Positions 1 to 4,831 of a DNA stretch of 5,254 nucleotides are shown here, piece after piece. Source of the DNA: an uncultured Clostridia bacterium (GTDB lineage Bacteria; Bacillota; Clostridia; Lachnospirales; Lachnospiraceae); the NCBI GenBank assembly GCA_947178045.1, contig CAMWWR010000166.1, forward strand, positions 1 through 5,254. The letters are read 5' to 3'. The translations under genes were made by a program, and so were the position numbers. Below the pieces are notes generated by a model. It worked only from the letters and a program-made list of their open reading frames with translations. It had not been told where the DNA came from and did no database searches. The stretch's first letter is position 1; every line of letters begins with the position of its first letter.

Positions 1-713
1 TCACGTTTCTGACGACGAGCAGCTACGTCGGGCACAATACGGCGACCAGCCATCTCGACAAATTCTATCTGTGCTTTGACGATGTCAGGGACAAAAAATT
101 CGACGGGCTCATCATTACCGGCGCGCCGGTTGAGATGATGGAATTCGAGGAGGTTACATACTGGGAGGAGCTCTCCCGCATCATGGAATGGAGCAAGACG
201 AACGTGACCTCGACGCTGCATGTGTGCTGGGGAGCGCAGGCGGGACTGTACTATCATTTCGGGCTGAAAAAGCGGCAGCTTGACAAAAAGCTGTTCGGCA
301 TTTTCCGGCATCGCGTGCTGGTGAGGCGGGAGCCGCTTGTCCGGGGGTTTGACGATGTTTTCTACGCGCCGCACTCGCGCTATACCGAGGTCGCGAGAAC
401 GGATATTGAGGCGTGCGAAGGGCTTACCATTCTTGCGGACTCCGAAGAGGCCGGCGTATTCCTGTGCATGGCCGATGAGGGCCGTCAGGTGTTTCTGATG
501 GGGCATCCGGAATATGACAGAATCACGCTCGACCGGGAGTACAGGCGGGATATGGAAAAGGGGCTGAATATCCAGCTGCCGAAAAATTACTATCCCGACG
601 ATGACGCGGACCGCAGGCCGGAGCTGATGTGGAGGGCGCACGCGAATACGCTTTACAGCAACTGGATCAATTACAAGGTGTACCAGGTCACCCCTTACGA
701 TCTTCATTTTTGA
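1..713 (+). CDS. metA: Homoserine O-acetyltransferase (MetA/HTS family), 5' end cut by window
   Basis: The protein transfers an acyl group to the hydroxyl of L-homoserine, the committing step of methionine synthesis in the cytoplasm. The reading frame is open from base 3 to the stop at 711-713, giving 236 visible residues. Aligned without gaps to my recollection of E. coli MetA, the first visible residue falls near position 68, so about 67 residues lie upstream. Visible catalytic residues are the nucleophile Cys in VCWGAQA (225-227, E. coli Cys142) and His and Glu in GHPEYD (504-506 and 510-512, E. coli His235 and Glu237). The motif TGAPVE has Glu (132-134) where E. coli has Gly111. In characterised family members Glu here goes with acetyl-CoA and Gly with succinyl-CoA, so acetyl-CoA is the likely donor. 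The C-terminus (NWINYKVYQVTPYDL) is typical and complete. The true start and any methionine-responsive leader are outside the window. Confidence 0.96.
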   Translation, partial: TFLTTSSYVGHNTATSHLDKFYLCFDDVRDKKFDGLIITGAPVEMMEFEEVTYWEELSRIMEWSKTNVTSTLHVCWGAQAGLYYHFGLKKRQLDKKLFGIFRHRVLVRREPLVRGFDDVFYAPHSRYTEVARTDIEACEGLTILADSEEAGVFLCMADEGRQVFLMGHPEYDRITLDREYRRDMEKGLNIQLPKNYYPDDDADRRPELMWRAHANTLYSNWINYKVYQVTPYDLHF

Positions 714-714
714 A

Positions 715-744
715 TTGCCAAAGGATAACCTTGTATGGTACACT
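715..744 (+). promoter_or_regulatory. Putative sigma-A-type promoter upstream of the truA-like gene
   Basis: TTGCCA at 715-720 matches the -35 consensus at 5 of 6 positions. It is followed after 18 bases by TACACT at 739-744 (4 of 6 for the -10), which is preceded by TGG at 736-738, an extended -10 element. Transcription would start near 751, giving a leader of only about 16 bases before the ATG at 767. The box begins just after the metA stop, in a local AT-richer patch of a GC-rich region. A second -10-like string, TATAAG at 748-753, has no matching -35 and would place the start inside the ribosome site. No terminator hairpin is visible between metA and this site, so read-through from metA is also possible. 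The assignment is by pattern only. Confidence 0.45.
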
Positions 745-757
745 GATTATAAGCAAT

Positions 758-762
758 GGAGG
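758..762 (+). promoter_or_regulatory. Ribosome binding site fixing the truA-like start
   Basis: GGAGG lies 4 bases before the ATG at 767-769. It favours this start over an in-frame ATG at 629 that would run through the end of metA. The protein from 767 begins MRNIRLTIEYDG, which is the normal TruA N-terminus. Confidence 0.75.
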
Positions 763-766
763 CGGC

Positions 767-1513
767 ATGAGAAACATCAGGCTTACAATAGAATACGACG
801 GTTCGCGCTACGACGGCTGGCAGAGGCCGGCTGCAGGAGCGAAAGGGATGACCGTTCAGGAAAAGCTCGAGGAGGTGCTTTCCCGGATGGACAATGAGAG
901 AACGGAGGTGATCGGCGCGGCGCGCACGGAGGCCGGCGTACATGCGAGCGGCCAGGTCGCGAATTTCCATACGAACACGGACATGACCTGCGTCGAGATC
1001 CGCCACTATCTGAACCGTTTTCTGCCGCGCGATATTGCCGTGCTGGAGGCGGCAGATGTTCCGGACCGGTTTCACGCCGCCTTTCTGGCGAAGGGCTTCA
1101 CCTACGAATACCATATTTCCGTCGGGGAGACGCCGTCCGTGTTTGAGCGTAAATACAATTACTATTGCTTTAAGAGGCCGGACATAAAGCGGATGAAGGA
1201 GGCGGCGGCCTGCTTTCACGGAAAGCAGGATTTCGCCGCATTTTCGGAAAACCGACGGATGAAGAAATCGACGGTGCGCACCATCCGGGAATTCGATGTA
1301 TACGGCGACGAAAAGGAGGTTCTGTTCCGCATTACGGGGGACGACTTCTGGCCGTATATGGCGCGGATCATGGCGGGCACGGTGCTGGCGGCCGGAAAGG
1401 GCGAGCTGGAGCCGCGGGATATAAGGCAGATCATCGAGGGTAAGGACCGGTCGAAGGCAGGGGAGCGCCTGGAGGCGCGGGGCCTGTTCCTGACGGCGGT
1501 GGAGTATGAGTGA
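767..1513 (+). CDS. TruA-family tRNA pseudouridine synthase-like protein with Asp-to-Glu at the catalytic position
   Basis: The 248-residue product has the normal length and full-length layout of TruA, which converts U38-U40 of tRNA anticodon arms to pseudouridine. Recognisable parts are the N-terminal strand IEYDGSRYDGWQR (8-20), the active-site loop ARTEAGVHA (52-60), the conserved Tyr in TYEY (Tyr113, E. coli Tyr118), DFAAFS (155-160), STVRTI (168-173), the MARIMAGT segment with Arg200 (E. coli Arg205), KDRSKAG (226-232) and the C-terminal GLFLTAVEY. The active-site loop normally reads GRTDAGVHA, with an Asp required for catalysis in every pseudouridine synthase family. Here that residue is Glu55, codon GAG at 929-931. 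The usual FHAR motif is FHAA. The family assignment is firm, but canonical activity is uncertain: this may be a TruA paralogue with altered or lost catalysis. I therefore leave the symbol empty. It is probably the first gene of the run leading to pyrC and pyrF. Confidence 0.88.
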   Translation: MRNIRLTIEYDGSRYDGWQRPAAGAKGMTVQEKLEEVLSRMDNERTEVIGAARTEAGVHASGQVANFHTNTDMTCVEIRHYLNRFLPRDIAVLEAADVPDRFHAAFLAKGFTYEYHISVGETPSVFERKYNYYCFKRPDIKRMKEAAACFHGKQDFAAFSENRRMKKSTVRTIREFDVYGDEKEVLFRITGDDFWPYMARIMAGTVLAAGKGELEPRDIRQIIEGKDRSKAGERLEARGLFLTAVEYE

Positions 1514-1566
1514 CGGCGGCAGATTATCATCAGAAAAAACAGCAGGGCAAGGAAATATTTAAATAA

Positions 1567-1573
1567 AAGGAGG
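1567..1573 (+). promoter_or_regulatory. Strong ribosome binding site that supports a GTG start
   Basis: AAGGAGG is a perfect Shine-Dalgarno core ending 6 bases before GTG at 1580-1582. It is preceded by an AT-rich run (AAATATTTAAATAAA). No ATG in frame lies close enough to serve, so the GTG is the start. I see no convincing -35/-10 pair in the 66-base gap after the truA-like gene. Confidence 0.8.
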
Positions 1574-1579
1574 AGAGCC

Positions 1580-1978
1580 GTGGAAAAATATCAGATAGTT
1601 GTAAAGGGAATCGTTCGTTTCGAGGAGCGGTATCTGCTTGTGCAGCGTTGGTATGACGACAGAATTGAGAATCCGTATCAGTGGGAATTCATTGACGGAA
1701 GGATCGACTTCGGGGAAGCGCCGGACCGTGCGGTCGTGCGCCTGATCCGCGAGCAGGTGGGCCTTGAGACTCTGATCGACCGAATCGCGTACACCTGGTC
1801 CTACATGGTCGGGGACGTGCATCATATCGGCATCAGCTATGAGTGCATGGCGCTCACGGATGAGGTGGTCCTGTCGGAGGAGCTGCATGACCACCGCTTT
1901 GTCACGAAGGAGGAGTTTGAGAATTATATCACGAACCAGATGCTGCTGAACGATATCGAGCGGGCGTTTGACGTCTGA
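1580..1978 (+). CDS. Nudix-fold protein with degenerate Nudix box
   Basis: The 132-residue product has the size and layout of a small single-domain Nudix hydrolase, a family that cleaves nucleoside diphosphates linked to another group. The N-terminal strand (EKYQIVVKGIV, then RYLLVQRW) and the WEFIDGRIDFGEAPDRA segment are typical. The consensus box G-x5-E-x7-R-E-U-x-E-E-x-G-U can be laid over residues 40-62 (bases 1697-1765). Gly40, Glu46, Arg54, Glu58, Gly61 and Leu62 fit. The Glu after Arg54 is Leu55 and the second Glu of the EE pair is Gln59. In E. coli MutT these correspond to Glu53 and Glu57, a catalytic base and a metal ligand. The protein may therefore be a weak or non-hydrolytic Nudix member, for example a nucleotide binder, or may use other acids such as Glu100/Glu101. 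The substrate cannot be read from the sequence. It starts with GTG and ends 48 bases before pyrC, so co-transcription is likely. Confidence 0.85.
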   Translation: MEKYQIVVKGIVRFEERYLLVQRWYDDRIENPYQWEFIDGRIDFGEAPDRAVVRLIREQVGLETLIDRIAYTWSYMVGDVHHIGISYECMALTDEVVLSEELHDHRFVTKEEFENYITNQMLLNDIERAFDV

Positions 1979-1990
1979 TGCACAGCAAAA

Positions 1991-2015
1991 TTCCAAAGCC
2001 GCTGACGCGGCGGAA
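1991..2015 (+). other. Imperfect hairpin in the pyrC leader
   Basis: TTCC (1991-1994) can pair with GGAA (2012-2015), and GCCGC (1998-2002) with GCGGC (2007-2011), around a TGAC loop with a bulged AAA on the left side. It is not followed by a T-run, so it is not a normal intrinsic terminator. It ends 11 bases before the pyrC ATG and abuts the weak ribosome site AAGAGGG at 2017-2023. It could affect pyrC translation or be a chance structure in GC-rich DNA. No PyrR-type leader could be recognised. Confidence 0.3.
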
Positions 2016-2026
2016 TAAGAGGGCTT

Positions 2027-3301
2027 ATGATTACTTTAATTAAGGGAGGCATGGTGCTGAATCCGGCGACCGGGCTCTGCGGCGTAAACGATGTGCTTGT
2101 GGTCGACGAGACGGTGGCGGAGATCGGGCCGCAGATCAGCGCGGAGGCGCACCGTGTGATCGACGCGTCGGGCAGGTATGTGATGCCCGGCTTTGTCGAT
2201 CTGCACGAGCATCTGCGGGAGCCGGGCTTCGAGTACAAGGAAACGATCGCGAGCGGCGCGATGGCGGCGGCGGCGGGCGGCTTTACGACGATCTGTCCGA
2301 TGCCGAATACACAGCCGGTTATTGACAGCCGGGTCATGGTCGAATATCTGAATTTTAAGGCGGAGAAGGACGCGCTCATCAACATCATACCGGTCGGCGC
2401 GGTGACGGTCGGACAGCAGGGATCGGAGCTTGCGGATATCGAGGGCATGGCCGCGGCCGGGGCGCTGGCGCTCAGCGAGGACGGGAAATCCGTCATGGAT
2501 CCGTTCCTGTACAGGGAAGGAATGAAAAGAGCGGCGGCGGCGGGGCTTGTCGTGCTGGCGCACTGTGAGGACCGCCGGCTTCTGGCCGGGGGCGTGATGA
2601 ACGCCGGGAAAAAAGCGGAGGAGCTTGGGCTTTCGGGCATTACGAATTCGGTGGAGGATGTGATTGCGGCGCGCGATATTCTGCTGGCGAAGGAAACGGG
2701 AGTGAGGCTGCATCTGTGTCATTGCTCGACCGCGGACAGCGTGGCGCTTGTGCGGCTCGGCAAGGAGCTTGGAGTGAGGCTGTCGGCCGAGGTGTGCCCG
2801 CATCATTTCGCAATGACGGAGGACGACATACCGGGCGACGATGCAAATTACAAGATGAATCCGCCGCTGCGCACGCGCGCCGACACGGATGCGCTGATCG
2901 CAGGGCTCGCCGACGGCACGATGGAGGTGATCGCGACCGACCACGCGCCGCATTCCGCGCAGGAGAAGGAGCGGTCCTTCCGGAGCGCGCCGTTCGGCAT
3001 CGTAGGCTCGGAGACGGCGTTCGCGCTCTCGTACACGGAGCTGGTGAAAAAGGGACATCTGACGCCGATGCAGCTTGTGGAGAAGCTGAGCACGAATCCC
3101 GCGCGCATTCTCGGGATCGATAAGGGAGATATTTCGCAGGGACATATCGCGGATCTCGTGATTGCTGACCCGGAGGCGGAGTACACGATCGATGTGAACA
3201 CATTCCTTTCGAAGGGGAAAAATTCGCCGTTCCATGGGAAAAGGGTTTTCGGCAAAATCATGCTGACGATGGTGAACGGGGAAATCGTGTACGAGGTGTG
3301 A
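2027..3301 (+). CDS. pyrC: Dihydroorotase, class I (PyrC)
   Basis: This 424-residue cytoplasmic enzyme interconverts N-carbamoyl-L-aspartate and L-dihydroorotate, step three of de novo pyrimidine synthesis. It belongs to the zinc amidohydrolase superfamily. The expected metal ligands are all present: His60 and His62 in DLHEHLREPG, Asp152 in SEDGK, His179 in LAHCED, His232 in HLCHCST and Asp305 in TDHAPHS. Each is one residue after its counterpart in Bacillus anthracis dihydroorotase, a gap-free agreement over more than 240 residues. Other family motifs are GGFTTICPMPNT (84-95), CPHHF (257-261), MNPPLR (277-282) and the C-terminal SPFHGK (400-405). The length matches class I enzymes (about 425-430). 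The ATG at 2027 gives the usual MITLIKGG start; its ribosome site, AAGAGGG, is weak. Codon 4 is TTA, a codon otherwise absent from this frame. pyrF follows 81 bases downstream. Confidence 0.97.
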   Translation: MITLIKGGMVLNPATGLCGVNDVLVVDETVAEIGPQISAEAHRVIDASGRYVMPGFVDLHEHLREPGFEYKETIASGAMAAAAGGFTTICPMPNTQPVIDSRVMVEYLNFKAEKDALINIIPVGAVTVGQQGSELADIEGMAAAGALALSEDGKSVMDPFLYREGMKRAAAAGLVVLAHCEDRRLLAGGVMNAGKKAEELGLSGITNSVEDVIAARDILLAKETGVRLHLCHCSTADSVALVRLGKELGVRLSAEVCPHHFAMTEDDIPGDDANYKMNPPLRTRADTDALIAGLADGTMEVIATDHAPHSAQEKERSFRSAPFGIVGSETAFALSYTELVKKGHLTPMQLVEKLSTNPARILGIDKGDISQGHIADLVIADPEAEYTIDVNTFLSKGKNSPFHGKRVFGKIMLTMVNGEIVYEV

Positions 3302-3382
3302 AACGGAACGGGCCGGAGGCTTTGCCGGGTGGACTCCGCAAACTTGAGATGCGCAGGAAGCAGCGCAGAAATGGGGAAAAAT

Positions 3383-4303
3383 ATGATAGATGAACTGATG
3401 AGGCAGATTACAGAAAAAAATGCGCCGGTCGTGGTCGGGCTGGACCCGATGCCCGCGTTCGTGCCGGAGGCGCTGATAAACCGGGCCATCGAGGAGAAGG
3501 GCGAGACGCTTGAGGCGGCGGCCGAGGCGGTCTGGCAGTTCAATAAAGCGATTGTGGACGCGGTTTTTGATCTGATTCCGGCGGTGAAGCCGCAGATCGC
3601 GATGTATGAGCAGTTCGGTGTGCCGGGCGTCGCGGCGTTTGCAAAAACGGTGGAATATTGCAAAGAGAAGGGACTTGTTGTCATCGGCGACGTCAAGAGA
3701 GGCGACATCGGGTCGACCTCGGCGGCTTATGCGGCCGGACATCTCGGCACTGTTACGGTCGGCGGAAAAAAGCTGCGCGGCTTTGCGGAGGATTTTATCA
3801 CGGTCAATCCGTATCTCGGCACGGACGGTGTAAAGCCGTTCGTCGATGTGTGCCGGGAGGAAAACAAAGGCATTTTTGTGCTGGTAAAAACCTCCAATCC
3901 GTCGAGCGGCGAGTTTCAGGACCGGCTGATCGACGGCAGACCGCTCTACGAGATTGTCGGTGAGAAGGTAAATGAGTGGGGCGGGGACTGCATCGGCGCG
4001 TGCGGCTACAGTGCGGTCGGTGCGGTCGTCGGAGCGACCTGGCCGGAGCAGGGCAGGGTGCTTCGTAAGCTGATGCCGAAGGCGTGCATCCTCGTGCCGG
4101 GCTACGGCGCGCAGGGCGGAAAGGCATCCGATCTGACGGACTATTTTAATTCCGACGGCCTCGGAGCCATTGTAAATTCCTCGCGGGGAATCATCGCGGC
4201 GTACAAACAGGAAAAATACGCGGCATTCGGACCGGAGCATTTTGCGGAGGCATCGCGGCAGGCTGTCATCGATATGCTTGCGGATATCAATTCGGTAAGG
4301 TGA
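3383..4303 (+). CDS. pyrF: Orotidine-5'-phosphate decarboxylase, long 'type 2' form (PyrF)
   Basis: The enzyme decarboxylates OMP to UMP, the last step of de novo pyrimidine synthesis, in the cytoplasm. With the start at 3383 it has 306 residues, typical of the longer type 2 subfamily rather than the roughly 235-residue short form. Visible features are GLDP near the N-terminus (Asp21), FNKAIVDA (53-60) and KPQIAMYEQFG (69-79). The catalytic Asp-Lys-Asp cluster is in GDVKRGDIGS (Asp103, Lys105, Asp108). VNPYLG follows at 141-146, then VLVKTSNPSS (166-175), phosphate-binding VPGYGAQGG (238-246) and NSSRGI (265-270). The ATG at 3383 gives the family-typical MIDEL start, with GGGG at 3373-3376 as a modest ribosome site. 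An in-frame ATG at 3371 (MGKNMIDEL) with AGGAAG at 3355-3360 is a real alternative. An upstream in-frame GTG at 3329 adds an unconserved-looking tail and is less likely. The stop is 18 bases before the next gene, suggesting tight coupling. Confidence 0.95.
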   Translation: MIDELMRQITEKNAPVVVGLDPMPAFVPEALINRAIEEKGETLEAAAEAVWQFNKAIVDAVFDLIPAVKPQIAMYEQFGVPGVAAFAKTVEYCKEKGLVVIGDVKRGDIGSTSAAYAAGHLGTVTVGGKKLRGFAEDFITVNPYLGTDGVKPFVDVCREENKGIFVLVKTSNPSSGEFQDRLIDGRPLYEIVGEKVNEWGGDCIGACGYSAVGAVVGATWPEQGRVLRKLMPKACILVPGYGAQGGKASDLTDYFNSDGLGAIVNSSRGIIAAYKQEKYAAFGPEHFAEASRQAVIDMLADINSVR

Positions 4304-4307
4304 GGCT

Positions 4308-4312
4308 GGAGG
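4308..4312 (+). promoter_or_regulatory. Ribosome binding site of the zinc-ribbon gene
   Basis: GGAGG lies 9 bases before the ATG at 4322, just after the pyrF stop at 4301-4303. It supports this start and co-transcription with pyrF, because the 18-base gap leaves no room for a separate promoter outside pyrF. Confidence 0.7.
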
Positions 4313-4321
4313 AAGTTTTTT

Positions 4322-4774
4322 ATGAAGAAAATGTTATGTCCATATTGCGACCACGAGATGACGAAGAAGGGGAGCTGTGATTTCTGCGGCTCCAGGGTGA
4401 AAAAGCCGGTTTATGTCGATACCTCGGCGGAGTTTAACTCACAGCCGTCGGCCCAGCCGAACGAGTGCGACTGTAATCTGCATGCGGCGGACCAGCATGC
4501 GCACGACGATACATACCGCGACAGCGAGGACGCCTCCTTCCGGAAGGATTACGAGGCAGCCTACGGAACCGGCGGGGCACAGCAGGGAGCCCCGGCGGGA
4601 GCGGGACAGCCGCGCCGCCGGGCGATGCTTGCGAGCGAGGCCGTGCAGGAGTCAACCAGACAGGGCAACAAAATGGCCGGCGGCTCCAGAACCAGAAATG
4701 TTGTTATCACGGGCATCATTATCTACTTTGTCGTACAGGTAATTTTGTCCATTATTTTTGCAGCAGTGCGGTGA
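4322..4774 (+). CDS. Zinc-ribbon protein with one C-terminal membrane helix, function unknown
   Basis: I do not recognise a named family for this 150-residue product. It begins with a short zinc ribbon: CPYC at residues 6-9 and CDFCG at 19-23, so Cys6, Cys9, Cys19 and Cys22 could bind one zinc. Residues 31-125 are polar, rich in Ala, Gly, Gln, Asp and Arg, and probably unstructured. Within them is a Cys/His cluster, ECDCNLHAADQHAHDD (48-63), that could hold a second metal. One hydrophobic helix spans about 127-149, preceded by GSRTR and followed only by Arg150. The positive-inside rule suggests a tail-anchored protein with the ribbon in the cytoplasm. There is no signal peptide. Codon use resembles its neighbours. 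It lies 18 bases after pyrF with its own good ribosome site, so it probably shares the transcript. A role in pyrimidine synthesis is not implied by the sequence. Confidence 0.85.
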   Translation: MKKMLCPYCDHEMTKKGSCDFCGSRVKKPVYVDTSAEFNSQPSAQPNECDCNLHAADQHAHDDTYRDSEDASFRKDYEAAYGTGGAQQGAPAGAGQPRRRAMLASEAVQESTRQGNKMAGGSRTRNVVITGIIIYFVVQVILSIIFAAVR

Positions 4775-4809
4775 CAGGGAAGCGCTGATAAGAGTGTTCC
4801 CCGCACCGA

Positions 4810-4827
4810 AGCTGCGCTGTGCGCGCT
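4810..4827. terminator. Weak hairpin between convergent genes, possible terminator
   Basis: AGC (4810-4812) pairs with GCT (4825-4827) and GCGC (4814-4817) with GCGC (4821-4824), with one bulged T and a TGT loop, giving 7 base pairs. It sits in the 57-base gap between the zinc-ribbon gene and the opposite-strand DedA gene, where a two-way terminator would be expected. Neither side has a clear T-run; on the plus strand only CCGCTTATTT follows. Intrinsic termination is therefore uncertain. Confidence 0.28.
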
Positions 4828-4831
4828 CCGC

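Noticed and set aside
629..766. In-frame upstream extension of the truA-like gene to an ATG at 629
   Set aside because: It would overlap 85 bases of metA and cover the probable promoter. The extra residues do not look like TruA, whereas the ATG at 767 has GGAGG and the normal N-terminus.
704..1530. Minus-strand open frames of 171 and 104 codons opposite the truA-like gene
   Set aside because: They lie wholly opposite a recognised coding gene, have no domain resemblance and show Arg-rich composition typical of shadow frames in GC-rich DNA.
2036..2038. TTA at codon 4 of pyrC as a rare-codon translation control
   Set aside because: It is the only TTA/CTA/TCA codon in that frame through 4240, but AT-rich codons just after a start are common and there is no sign of a TTA-dependent control system.
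3312..3331. CCGG-centred inverted repeat after pyrC as a terminator
   Set aside because: Only about 4 base pairs with an 8-base loop and no T-run; too weak to separate from chance in this GC-rich gap.
3329..3382. GTG at 3329 as the pyrF start
   Set aside because: The added 18 residues are not typical of PyrF and there is no good ribosome site at the right distance. The starts at 3383 or 3371 fit better.
1559..3708. Minus-strand open frames opposite the Nudix, pyrC and pyrF genes (145, 238, 187 and 286 codons)
   Set aside because: All are antisense to well-supported genes and read as Ser/Pro/Arg-rich or low-complexity strings without motifs or ribosome sites.
2036..4240. A 734-codon open frame on the minus strand opposite pyrC and pyrF
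   Set aside because: It is in exact codon register with pyrC and pyrF, so it stays open simply because those genes avoid TTA, CTA and TCA codons. It ends at the one TTA, pyrC codon 4 (2036-2038). The translation is rich in Arg and His with no recognisable domain.
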